Source: Septoria linicola (lineage: Eukaryota > Ascomycota > Dothideomycetes > Mycosphaerellales > Mycosphaerellaceae). Taken from it: 64,000 bases of DNA. Under the pieces are notes generated by a model that searched no databases, was not told where the DNA came from, and saw only the letters and a list, made by a program, of their open reading frames with translations. Where the stretch lies: contig CP099427.1 in the NCBI GenBank assembly GCA_024114885.1, forward strand, positions 2,220,001 through 2,284,000, written 5' to 3'. Positions 54,867 through 64,000 of this stretch are shown here, piece after piece (the first letter of the stretch is position 1; each line of letters begins with the position of its first letter). The position numbers and the translations under genes are program-made.

Positions 54867-55181
54867 TGGAGATGGGAGGACAGAACGACTCCGTTGGAAG
54901 TAGCGAGTCTATGCTCATGAGCGGGACGGCTAAGGGCGGTTCCTCGAGTGAAAGCCAGAGGTAGTATCTCATGAAGCGGAGTAAATGAGCGAGTCCTGCG
55001 TGATCAAGGAATTGAGTCGTCCTGCGCGCATGGTCCTTGCGAAGTCACTTGCTCGCTCGCTGTGTTCAGCCCTGCGTAGAAGTGGTATAATCATGCGGTC
55101 CTTCGGAGCAATAGCATCGAATCGTGGTTGCGGAGGCTGACAGCATCCTGCACTGTATTGCAAGTGACGATAGCACATCTC
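54867..55181. other. Intergenic, no gene seen
   Basis: Lies between the 3' end of P5 and the decayed BTB-4 relic. Confidence 0.5.
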
Positions 55182-55989
55182 CTAGAGCCGGAAGCGTTTG
55201 TGATCCCAGTCAGCTGTCCAATCGACCACGTCAAAGCTTTCTTGCCACTGTCGATAGGAGTCATGGCGTGCCTCCTCCTCACCTTCGTCTCTGTGCTCGT
55301 GAAAATTGCAGATTGAGGTGGCCCATGTAGGAGCCCTGCCAAAACCTGACCCAGCTACCAAGCTCCGCATCGCTGGCCCAAGGAAGTCCGCCGGTAAAGT
55401 TTCGAGTCCATCCAATGCATTCGATGCACTCTTGCGTCTCCAGCATTTGCCGGCCTCCTCCGTCATTAAGAGGCATAGCTTTGAGGTAGGCGGAAGCCAC
55501 TAGTAAGCTCGCCGGACTAAGACGTGAGTTGTAGTCAGTAGCGGCCATCTGTGCTGGCGCTGCTTGATGAAAATGTCTATGATCACATTCCTTAGTGTGC
55601 GTATCTCGCGACGGTGAGCTAATATGTAGATGTCTAGAAGGCTAGATTGCACAGCAATAGCGTATCTGGAGTGGTCTAGATTCGATCCGCTTCCGGGCTG
55701 TGGACTAGTGTCGTGAATTGCTAGGATTGCGAAAAGCTCCTTTGTCATCTCAGAAAACTTCTCTAGCGTAACAATGTCCACTTCGTTAGTGTACAGCCAA
55801 CTGACAAATCTTCTAAAAGCAGTCGGGTTCCTATCTACTAGAGACATGGTTCTACCGTAGCTCTCGTGGAATCCTCCTTCAAATACGGCTCTAAAGAATT
55901 CCGACTCTCGGTAAAGCAAAGACCTATAAAGTACGAAGCGGCATTGCTCTTGTCCAATCGAGATCTCGACGGTGCCGCCGGAGAAGTAT
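55182..55989 (-). pseudogene. BTB/POZ gene relic (BTB-4)
   Basis: After an acceptor TTCTTTTAG at 55990-55998 the frame reads YFSGGTVEISIGQEQCRF, LLYRESEFFRAVFEGGF and FRRFVSWLYTNEVD, a BTB fold, then LDIYILAHRREIRTLRNVII and a stop at 55500. The C-terminal part, recognisable by CNFHEHRDEGEEEA, lies in another frame up to 55182. At least one frameshift is therefore needed. The exon starts in phase 2, as do the BTB exons of the intact gene at 60378-63236. An in-frame splice from the end of BTB-3 (GTAAGC at 56115-56110) to this acceptor is possible, so the two may once have formed one double-BTB gene. Confidence 0.6.
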
Positions 55990-56517
55990 CTAAAAGAATG
56001 TAAGTCAGCTAACGAGGATCATCGCGCTGTCACAGCCATGCATAATTGATAGAGATAGGCTTGGAAACTCACTCTATACCGTGTACTGTCGTTGCTGTAA
56101 CACACCCTGCTTACTCTAGTACTTCACGTATTCGTCTGCCGTCTGCCTGTTCTCGACGTTTCTCAGTTTCGTGGTCGTGCACGTGGAATCTGCACACGTC
56201 CTCTACCCTCCTGGTGCGAGAGTGCAAATTTCGACCTGCGTCACGTCGCTCAATTTTAGCTTCGAGTACGTTGGCAATAAAGCGAGGATCGTAGTAATGC
56301 GCCCTTCCCTGTATGCTTTGTCCTGGTACAAGTCGGTCGCAAGCTTCGTCGATCACATATTTGTCCAGTGGAGTCTCCCTACAGCCTTGCTCGTATATTA
56401 AGGCGACCGCTGCCGTAGAGGAGGTCCTCTTTAGTCGCTAATTCTGTAGGGAAAGTAGTGAAATAGCCGTATTGCAGAGCTCGAAGATGCCACACTTGGC
56501 TGCGAAGCACTAGATCT

Positions 56518-56525
56518 GTACGAGC
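56518..56525. repeat. 8-bp target site duplication, left copy
   Basis: GTACGAGC immediately before the left inverted repeat of the hAT element; identical to 57666-57673. Confidence 0.85.
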
Positions 56526-57665
56526 TATAGAAGTTGAATGATAAATAGCCATTTAGGGGATTCAATTCATTTAATCGTTGAATGAATTTGAATACTTTAG
56601 CTCCTGAATATTATAAATATTCAAGATTCAATAAGCAAAAGTATAGTTTACTTAAGTTCACTTAAGGGCCTTTATATATAAAAGAGAAGTGAAGTCCTAA
56701 GTAAATAGATTAGTCTAGTTCTAACTATATTAATTAACTATTAGAGAGCTACGGACTAGAGGCTTCTATACGACATTACTAGCTTCCTTAGCCCTTTTAA
56801 AGAGCTAATAAAGAAGATAGAAGATAATAAAGCTACTCTTAACGCGTTCTAACTAGCTATAGAGACTATTATCGACTACTTTAGTAATTAGTTAAGGCTC
56901 TACTCTTAAGCGTCTATAATACGATTAGCTATTCTACGAAGCTAACTAGTATTCGAGAAATAGTATACTATAATTAATAATATAGGCGTATATATTACTA
57001 CTATACTACTTTATCTAGACTTCTACTTTATATAGATCTCTAGTCGTTAGTTAACGCTAATAAAGAGAGTATAGCTAGACAAGAGTATAGAGAAGATATA
57101 TAGGCTTTAGTAGTACTATAAAGATAAGTTCTCGCTAACTAGCGTAAGTAAAGATACGTATAATAGTTAGCCGTTATTATTCGAATAGTAGTAATTATAA
57201 TAGTAGAGTATTACGAGCGATTAAGATAATTTTAAAATATTTATTTACGCTTATCGTTTTAAACTACTAGTAGTTAATAGTAAGCGCTAGATAGTACTAG
57301 AATAGTAGTACTAATCTACTTAGCGCTAAGCTTAGCCTATACTCTTATAGATAGCTATTAATATACTATCTATATTACTAATAAGTACTAAGTCCGAGTA
57401 TACGTTTAGTAGCGCTAGGCGTACTATTCTATAGATACGCTCGTAGCTCGATAGTACTACTATAACTTAGTCTAAATATACTAAAAGTTAGTAGAAGTTA
57501 GATATTACCGAGATTATAGTAGATAGCGCTATAGAATAAGTTATTACTACTACGTACATAGATAATTATTGATTATTCAGAGTGAATATTGCGATTCAAT
57601 TCAGTAATTGAATTGAATCTGAATCTAGGTCATTGAATGACAATATTCAAGATTCAACTTCTATG
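56526..57665 (+). mobile_element. RIP-mutated hAT transposon copy, 1140 bp
   Basis: Terminal inverted repeats TATAGAAGTTGAAT (left) and CATAGAAGTTGAAT (right, reverse complement), flanked by identical 8-bp duplications GTACGAGC, the duplication length of the hAT superfamily. Plus-strand sequence at about 57300-57540 reads, through TAG/TAA stops, as a hAT dimerisation domain (INILSILLIST, SARRTIL, then IVDSAIE). Upstream sequence at 56760-57250 looks like a decayed remainder of transposase. At 1.1 kb it is far shorter than an autonomous hAT element (usually 2.5-4 kb), so it was internally deleted. The interior is TpA-rich with CpG kept, while the outermost ~100 bp are less mutated. Confidence 0.88.
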
Positions 57666-57673
57666 GTACGAGC
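57666..57673. repeat. 8-bp target site duplication, right copy
   Basis: GTACGAGC immediately after the right inverted repeat; identical to 56518-56525. Confidence 0.85.
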
Positions 57674-58281
57674 TCTATCTCGTCCCAGTAGCCGACAACG
57701 ACCCTGCCACCGGCACCGTCCCGTTGTGGCGTGCTCTCAAGATTACCTGAGACCAGACGATGCTGCTCTTTTGGCTGCTCTCGCGCTTGTGGTATGCGGC
57801 CAGTATATACCCAGCTTGCAAATAGTCTCCAGACATGTGGATCGTCAATTGGTACTTTGAATGTGCTCGAATCGTCACCATCTGACGAGGCATTGAAACA
57901 ACCTCCCAGACTGTCTTGGCGGTGAGCCAATCGCTCTTGGAGCTTAGTCTTGTGAATGACTACGGGCAGCGAGTCTGGCCCGACGAGAAACGTGACAACA
58001 TCGTAGAAGCTGACTCACATTAGCAATCGAATGCGTGTTGAAAAGGTCGCGTATGACGGACGCGGTTGGCCCCTAAGCGGACGTTGCGTTTCCGCTGCTC
58101 GCATCGTCCGTCCCAGGCTTTGCACGTTTGCTCACCGGCCATATCTTTTTCAGTGGAGTCGGCGGCTGCCGAACGCTTCTGTGAGACTATCTTTGATGGT
58201 GATGTGATGATTTAAGGATATGGATGTCGGAAGACTGGCAGGTAGCGCGATCTAGCGCGTGTTGCTCGCTCCGGCCCGCGC

Positions 58282-58752
58282 CTAGCATGGTCTATAATCA
58301 CCCCATGCACAGATTTCCTTCCCCATCGGCGACCAACCAGCAACTCTATGCTTCCCACCACCAGACACAGAACAATGAAACCAGTCCGTGCCAGCTTTCG
58401 CAGCATCAGAAAGCTCTGGCTTACATCGAGGTGCTACATCGCGACTCTTCCAACCTCCCAAATAGTTCTTGGTATCCCCAACTTGGGAAGTTTTGTTGCC
58501 GCATCTGTAGCCGTGGTAGAACGTAGCTGTCGGAGTTCGTGAGCTGTGCTTGAGGGGTTGTCGGGAAAAGTATTGCCACATACCTCTCGGTTTGGCATTA
58601 AGCTCAGCATGCATTTCTTTGACGTATCGTTCGAGGTGCGTGGCATCCGCCGTTGTATTATCTCTCCTCCAGATGCCCCTCTTGCCGCCAATACTAGTGA
58701 CAGATGGCACGAATGCCCGCGCCCTAAGAAGCAGAGAGTTGACGAAAGTCAT
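58282..58752 (-). CDS. Small cysteine-containing protein (family member P6)
   Basis: Exon 58752-58584, a 57-nt intron (58527-58583, GTATGT...CGACAG) and exon 58526-58282 give 137 residues; the intron is a multiple of three, so the unspliced frame is also open. Exon 2 keeps the family pattern: FYHGYRCGNKTSQVGD, GGWKSRDVAPRC, GTDWFHCSVSGGG, VAGWSPMGKEICAW and a C-terminal RPC. Exon 1 keeps the helix before the intron (KEMHAELNAKPR) but lacks the cysteine found in P4. Its N-terminus (MTFVNSLLLRARAFVPSVTS) is a poor signal peptide because of two arginines, so secretion may be lost. Confidence 0.65.
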   Translation of the reverse strand: MTFVNSLLLRARAFVPSVTSIGGKRGIWRRDNTTADATHLERYVKEMHAELNAKPRGMWQYFSRQPLKHSSRTPTATFYHGYRCGNKTSQVGDTKNYLGGWKSRDVAPRCKPELSDAAKAGTDWFHCSVSGGGKHRVAGWSPMGKEICAWGDYRPC

Positions 58753-59066
58753 TTTGCTTGAGAGATTGATGTAGCGAGGAGGGTGTCATGGAGTTGTGAG
58801 TATGCAAATAAAGTGAGTGCAGGTGCGCTGCTCAAAGATGCTTACCAAGAAGCCGAGCTATAGTGGTGGTCAGGTATTTCGAAAGTCGCTACCTCCCGGT
58901 GTTGCTCTTCACCCGTCACAATATAGCGTCCAAGCCGCTTGGCCGTCCTTCCTGGACCAGGCCATACCTGTAGAGGATACGGGATCGTGGTATCCTGAGT
59001 GGTCCCCTCCTGCGCGGTCGTATGTGTTGAGAGAGTACCAGCCGATCAAGTCAGAGAACAGCACCG
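58753..59066. other. Intergenic, no gene seen
   Basis: Promoter side of P6; plus-strand frame 58817-59161 has no recognisable feature. Confidence 0.45.
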
Positions 59067-59751
59067 TCAATCAGCCCGAACAGTCCAGTCTTCGACCCCA
59101 GAACCATCTGAACACTCCAACTTCGTATGCGGCCCCACACCCACTTCAAAGCCCTTCTTGACCTGTGCGGCATCAATCATCCGGCCAGCCACTCCCAGAT
59201 TCGCCACTCTTTCGAGATCACTTTCGCATACACTGACATCCTCCAGCCTCAGCCCTGCATCCGGCGTCAATTCTCTGCCAGCAGACTCATACATCACAAC
59301 ACGATGCATATCTCCTTCACTTGTACCACAGAATATCCAAGCTCCAGTTGGCTCGGCGACTTGCAGATTATGGTCTGTCTTCTACACAGTCATGGAGGTC
59401 TCCTCCGCTTCCAGCTTTTTTTTGCTGCGAGATGCCATTGCAGGGCATTTGAGGAAGATGAAGAACATCGTGCAGTGCGATATCGCATACATTCTCTGAC
59501 GCCAGGGCTCGCATTGCTGTAAGTCGTGCTGTTCCAATACCAATGGCTTTAATTGGCTGTCCTTCGCCCGTGATATTGTGCACGTATGCATCGATCTTGG
59601 TGGAGTGAGAGAATGAAGCCCCATTGCAAGCATAGTGCACATCGCCGTCGTGTATCACCCAGTCCCAGCAGGGTGTTCTCGGAAGAGGAGGCTGTGGTCT
59701 GTTCAGGATCTTGCCTCGAACAAGGACTTCCTTCTCCTCAAAGTGTTCATA
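59067..59751 (-). pseudogene. Retropepsin-like (copia protease-type) domain gene with an A-run frameshift
   Basis: Minus-strand frame from 59751 reads EKEVLVRGKILNRPQ, CWDWVIHDGDVHYACNGASF, PIKAIGIGTARL and DIALHDVLHLPQMPCNGIS. This follows the layout of the copia-type protease region (tryptophan, aspartate turn, 'gIGt', 'L.dVLhvP'), which also occurs in stand-alone fungal proteins. The catalytic D-S/T-G is not conserved (HDGD). An eight-A run (59416-59423 as T on plus) precedes a frame change, after which KLEAEETSMTV-stop is followed by WIFCGTSEGDMHRVVMYESA and a stop at 59067. The DNA has normal GC and no RIP signature, unlike the transposons in the window. Confidence 0.5.
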
Positions 59752-60377
59752 TCAGCTAGAACTCTTGCCTTTCGTCGAGAGAGGCCGATCCTGTTATGCT
59801 GCCTCTTTTCAATTCGTCCTTTGTCAACGATATTCCTGAGCGCGTCTTGTTGTGATCGCTGTCGCCTCGCTTTACAGAAGAGGAAGTCGGCAAGCATTTA
59901 TGCACGGATTGGACTGACATGTAATGCGGCATCCTCGCTCGCTGTCCGTGAGGAAGTCATGGTACTGAAGGTCAGTTGTGGTTGCAGTGCGCAGGTGGGA
60001 CCTGGAGAACATAGACATTGAAGGAGAGATGCAGTCTGGTCTCAGATGGCAATGCACGGTTCCTGGTTCCTGGCAGATCTGTAGACAGCCTTCGTGCCGG
60101 TGTTTCTTGGCTGAACCTTGGGCAGACTGTACAGTTTGTGCGGACTTCGCGATATGCGCATTTGTGCAGTCTGAATATTGCGACCTCGCATCGTATTCAC
60201 AGAACGTGGTGACCATGCGGCGGTGAGAGGGCAGCTCAGACTGTGTACGTCTTGAGAAGATGGGGTAGCAAGGGCGACAAGGCTTTTTGAGCATGCTGAA
60301 GCAAGTGCGATCATCTACATTGAGGCTCATCTACCTTGCCTCACATACTGGTCCTTCCTGCCTTGCCTCCTCCGCCA
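59752..60377. other. Intergenic, possible upstream exon of the retropepsin-like gene
   Basis: Minus-strand frame 59703-59897 (MLADFLFCKARRQRSQQDAL...) may be an N-terminal exon of the previous gene, but no in-frame join was found. Confidence 0.35.
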
Positions 60378-63236
60378 TCACTCTTGGAATGGTCTGCCAG
60401 TGAAGCGACTCACCCTCGCCATTGCTGCAGCTCGATGTTTACTGAAGTGTATGGCTTTTGCCTGGTGCGCTGTTGAAGCTGCTGCAGGAGGCGACTGCTG
60501 TGTCTGCACACTTTCCTCCACTTTCGGTGGACTCTGTTGAGCGCGACGATACTCGAAGACATCGATGTCTTGAAGTCTCCTGCCAGTCTCCTTTCCACTG
60601 CCACCACTACTGCTGGCGATTGTGCTGTTGCTGCGCTTTGAGGGAGCGAATGTAGGCAAAGCTTGCTGCAGGATCTGCAGACTTTCGAAAGGCGGTTTCG
60701 GCGGCACAGGAGGAGCCGATCGGCGAGCATCTTTGATAGGCGTGGGCGGCGGAGTCATATCTGAGTCTTGGGACGAGATGGACCGCGAGCGTGACGAATT
60801 TGTGTCGGGCCCCCCTGATGGCACCGCAGAGTCTTTCCGCTTCATGTCCGACTCTGGTCGATCAGCCTGTGGAGTAAGCTGCAGCTCTGTCTCAGACAGC
60901 GACGACATGTTCGAGCTGGCATGGCTGTATGTACTATAGCGATTGCTATCGGTGACTGGCGTGCTGGGTGCAGGACGACTCGGCTCTGCAGGCGAAGGCG
61001 GAACAAAGAGAGTGTCGATTGTGGGAGCGGTCGATGTAGGTCTGGGAGCTACTGAAGCTCTTCTTGAGTTCCCTCGTGGCGTTGGAGTGCGCTCAGGTCG
61101 GATTGTGGTCTGAGGAGTGGCCAACGATAGCCTCTGGTTGAACTCTTTTCGGATCGGCTCCCAAGTACTTCCTTTCTGTCGAAGTGCATCCTGCCACTCC
61201 GCATTCCTGGTTGCGCAAGTCGTCGCATCTTCTTCCGTGGCGTGCTCGTGGAATTCGCAAAGATTGACGCGCCAGCTTGGTGTGTGCTCTCTCAGCTTAG
61301 GAAAGATGCCGCGCGTGAACTGATAGTCGAGCAGATCATGCAAGAATTGGGGTGGGAGAAGCTGAGCATAGCCACTTCGATCTCGGGGGAGTCCTCGAAA
61401 CGTGAACGCAGCTTCTTGGATGAGGTAGCTGCACAGCAAAGAGTGTGGTAGGTTGAGCTTGTAAGCTAGGCGCAGGTTGTCCGGCAAAGAGCTTGCGGAT
61501 GGGTGTCCGTTCTCTCGCTGCTCGACAAACTTGTCCATGACTGCATTGCGCAGGCTCGGTATCTTCATGCGCACAGCAAAGGCATACAAGTGAATGAGGT
61601 CTTGCTGATGCTTCCTCACCATGAAGCGGGCTTCGTTTGTCTCACGCTCCGGCTCTGGCTCACGAGCACAGCGTGCAGGCGTCATCTCGTCGGAGTCAGC
61701 AGAGTCATCGTCGGAGAGTTCCTGAATGCCGCCGAGGTGTAAAGAGAATGATTTGTCAGAGTCGGAGTCGACATCAATGCCAGAGTCTCGTGTGGATGAA
61801 CTGTCCTCGCTACGACGGACTCTCTCTTTGCCCTTGGGTGTCTTTGGGCGTGGACTGACGAAGTCGCCAATTCTCTCCTCCTGTATGGTCGGAAGAGTGA
61901 TCTCAGCAGAGTATAGCCACGATGCGAAAAGAGCAAAGTCTCTTGGTTGTTCTCGTAGAAGTACGACCTTGTCGTTGGGTGGGCCATGCCAGGCATCACC
62001 AAAAGTCTCGTTGAAGAAGCCTGAGTGGTAGCATGCGAGCTCTTTATGTAGGGTGAATGGGACCTGGCCGCGGCCGAGCAGTACCGTGCATGTGCCACGA
62101 AGAAGTTTGCTGGAGAAAGTCAGTACAACACCACTTTGTCTGGGAGACGACCTCACTGAATGGTCGGTCCAACCACGGGTCGTGGTGGCTCGATACCAAG
62201 CGTAAGCGCATCTGGCAATGGCAAAGCACAACGAGCTTTGCATAGCGTTTGGTCTTCTTTGCTGACATGACAGTGAAAGTAGCATGGAGAGTACTCCCAG
62301 AATGGCTGTGGCAGGTTATCATGATGTTGCTCGATAGCTCGTGGCGACTCGTGATATCGACTGTGCACGGCTCGATTGTATGGAGCAGGAAAGAGATGTG
62401 CTGTGAGAAGCAGATCGAGCCATGAGTCCTTGTCGTCATGCAGCCGATGTGCTCCTTCGAAAAGTAGGTAGTCCTGCAGTCGCATCAAGTACGGTTTCTG
62501 ATTCGGTCCAGAACTGCCCAGACTGTCATCCCATCCGAATGCGCCAGCGGCGAAGGCTCGCTCGATTGCCGGCAAAGCTGTTGTTCTGCAGTGTCTGTCA
62601 TTCTGATTCCACAGTCGAGTGATGGCAAGGTTTGATAGCTCCCACAGTTCGTGACGTGATGCAAAGAGGTAGACATCGATCAAGTCCTCATCACGCCATG
62701 ATCCTGCTCCTTCGACGATCTTGTGTGCCTGCTTTGCCACCAAGCGCCTGGCTGGACGTGAAGTTGGTGGATGTTCATCTGGGAGAACGAGCTGTCCAGT
62801 GTAAAGCCAGGCTGAGAACACTCGAAACAGCCCAGGACTCAGAGACCTGATGTCGAATGGACGATCAGCAGGACATGGGCTGATGTCGCCGAGAAGGCAG
62901 GTGTCCTGGAATGTGTTCCGCGGCGTCTCGACATCTCCGCCGCATCGAAGCAGTTCGTCACAAAAGCTCGGACATCGTTCTCGGAGCAAATTTGTGTGCA
63001 GCGTGAAGGGGATTGCACCCGGGCCGACCTCAAAGGTATGGAGTTCTTGGTATGCGCCGCTGGGCGAGTGTCAGTGATGGGCGGATTAAAGCAAGAGAGT
63101 TGGGGCTGTCGCACAAGCGCCAGAGTTTGAACTCATACTGGATGGTCCATCCCGACTTCTTGGACTCCTTCTCGCGAGATGGAGCGTTGATGACTAGGGT
63201 CAGACGCTTGTTGATGGTTGTTTGCGTGGCTGCCAT
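60378..63236 (-). CDS. Double-BTB/POZ protein, three exons
   Basis: Exons 63236-63139, 63059-62157 and 62109-60378 give 910 residues in one frame. Introns are 79 nt (GTATGA...GCCCAG, CTGAC branch) and 47 nt (GTGAGG...CTCCAG, CTGAC branch), both phase 2. Unit 1 (about residues 30-310): AIPFTLHTNLLRERCPSF, FRVFSAWLYTGQLVLPDE, LIDVYLFASRHELWELSNL. Unit 2 (about 334-590): GQVPFTLHKELACYHSGFF, FALFASWLYSAEITLP, HLYAFAVRMKIPSLRNAVM. The remaining ~320 residues are a disordered Ser/Pro-rich tail with PPVPPKPP. BTB domains dimerise or recruit Cullin-3. Without the second intron the ORFs look like two overlapping genes: unit 1 ends in TGA at 62153, and unit 2 has no convincing start of its own. Confidence 0.8.
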
Positions 63237-63846
63237 TGCGAAGCATCTTCACAGGAACAGTCAGCTGAGCATGTGTGATGACTGTGAGAGATGCGAAAGA
63301 ATGCATGTTGGAAAATGGGAGAAGAAGAGGAGGAAATGAGAGCAGCTGGGATGCAGTATTGGGGCTCGAAGCATGATGGTTATGCTTCAAGCGTGGCAGT
63401 CTTCCGCGGATCCAACCACATCCAGGGATTTTGCGGGTTGGAAGACAGGGAATGCATTGCTTTGCTTTCTGAAGAGGGCAATGCAAGCGTGAAGATGCAG
63501 GTCAAAGTCGGAGACATGTTGCACCTCGTTGTCTGTTGAAGATGGCGGAGCGGTGGCGGAGATGGACTTGTGCTGGCGGGGGTGTAGAACCCGACACACT
63601 AAACTGGGTGATGACAGTCAACTTTGATGGCGATGTCCTTGATGTTGATGTCGTTGATGATGGTGAGAGGAAGAACTGGAAGAGATGGATGTCGCCGCCG
63701 CCAAGTGAGAGAGCGGAACAGCCTCCGCCCTCCCCTCCCCTCCCCTGCCCCCCATGCAGATGCAGCCAGTTTTGCGACAAATGTGCATATCGAGCCTCGA
63801 CACATTGTCACATATCGACCACTTCCTTTGACTGCTTCACTTCAGC
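63237..63846. other. Divergent intergenic region
   Basis: Between the starts of the double-BTB gene and the partial gene at 63847. Contains a CCTCCCCTCCCC-type pyrimidine tract at about 63721-63752. Confidence 0.5.
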
Positions 63847-64000
63847 ATGCCCGGCGGTCGACCTTCCGTCCCGCTGGACGAGCACAAATCCTTCATTGTC
63901 GACTGCATTTCGCTGGTCGGACTGACGCAGCAGGAAGTGTGCGACGAACTCGAGCAATCACACGACATCAAAGTCGGACGATCGACGCTGGTCAAAACAC
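63847..64000 (+). CDS. 5' part of a gene, helix-turn-helix-like N-terminus (runs off window)
   Basis: The ATG at 63847 starts MPGGRPSVPLDEHKSFIVDC, then GLTQQEVCDELEQ and KVGRSTLVKT, open to the window edge (51 codons). The pattern 'R.S.P...H...I......GLTQ..V...L......VG.STL' resembles the N-terminal HTH of resolvase/transposase-like or Clr5-like fungal proteins. The call is tentative because only the start is visible. Confidence 0.5.
   Translation, partial: MPGGRPSVPLDEHKSFIVDCISLVGLTQQEVCDELEQSHDIKVGRSTLVKT

Larger units (their letters stand above)
56111..58009 (-). pseudogene. BTB/POZ gene (BTB-3) split by a hAT element
   Basis: The 5' part (58009-57666) reads FYDVVTFLVGPDSLPVVIHK, FKVPIDDPHVWRLFASWVYT and WDEIELV. 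The 3' part (56525-56111) continues QI-stop-CFAAKCGIFELCNTAI, DKYVIDEACDRLVPGQ, CRFHVHDHETEKRREQ. If the element and one copy of the 8-bp duplication are subtracted, the two parts join in one frame, showing that the element landed inside the coding exon. Two in-frame TAG codons also lie in the 3' part. The BTB exon begins in phase 2, like the other BTB units of the window. The exon-1 side is unclear, with a GTGAGTCAG directly before the exon. Confidence 0.7.

Noticed and set aside
60378..62285. Separate 635-residue BTB gene starting at 62285
   Set aside because: Its first ~60 residues are out of character (antisense-like composition) and overlap the first unit; splicing 62157 to 62109 gives a continuous double-BTB protein.
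62044..62439. Minus-strand ORF overlapping the middle of the double-BTB gene
   Set aside because: It is a shadow of the spliced BTB frame, which carries the conserved BTB motifs and valid splice sites.
1..64000. CRISPR arrays, bacterial-type operons, rRNA genes
   Set aside because: No regularly spaced repeats, Shine-Dalgarno-linked gene runs or rRNA-like sequence; the introns and gene families are eukaryotic.

Overview
The window is nuclear DNA of a filamentous ascomycete. Genes carry short introns (about 47-130 nt) with GTRNGT-like donors, CTRAY branch sites and YAG acceptors. Several products belong to fungal families: a DUF3176 membrane protein, a fungal maltose-permease-type transporter, an S28 peptidase and a secreted GH36 alpha-galactosidase. 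Some blocks show the TpA-rich, stop-riddled decay left by repeat-induced point mutation (RIP). The mixture suggests a Dothideomycete, perhaps a plant-associated Mycosphaerellales species; that placement is inference.

Layout. 1-5986 is a RIP-degraded repeat island: a Ty1/copia internal region, two tandem LTR copies that differ in degree of mutation, and a short hAT derivative. 5987-9609 is gene-poor and holds the relic of a spliced O-methyltransferase gene. 9610-23628 carries a transcription-factor-like protein, a TPR-SET protein, a broken small secreted protein gene, a single-pass membrane protein, a DUF3176 protein and a NYN/LOTUS-type protein. 23629-40298 is the main stretch of intact genes: sugar transporter, small I9-like membrane protein, S28 peptidase, iron-dependent alcohol dehydrogenase/maleylacetate reductase type, alpha-galactosidase and an acidic nuclear-type protein. 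Secreted peptidase, secreted galactosidase and sugar permease together look like a nutrient-acquisition neighbourhood. 40299-45821 is full of small or broken genes, including an F-box/LRR pseudogene. 45822-51104 has three ordinary minus-strand genes and one weak ORF.

51215-58752 is the most unusual part. A small cysteine-containing secreted-protein family sits here. One complete two-exon gene (53358-53856) is followed on its own strand by three further copies of its second exon, each with a splice acceptor but no first exon or signal peptide; two are open and one is dead. Over the first 44 codons the two open copies differ only at synonymous sites. They could be alternative terminal exons fed by one shared leader exon. 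A divergent relative is read head-to-head (54330), and a third lies at 58282. Between them lies a dead BTB gene split by a 1140-bp hAT element with terminal inverted repeats and an exact 8-bp target duplication.

60378-63236 is a single spliced gene for a protein with two BTB units in tandem, apparently the intact relative of the broken pair at 55-58 kb. A new gene begins at 63847 and runs off the window.
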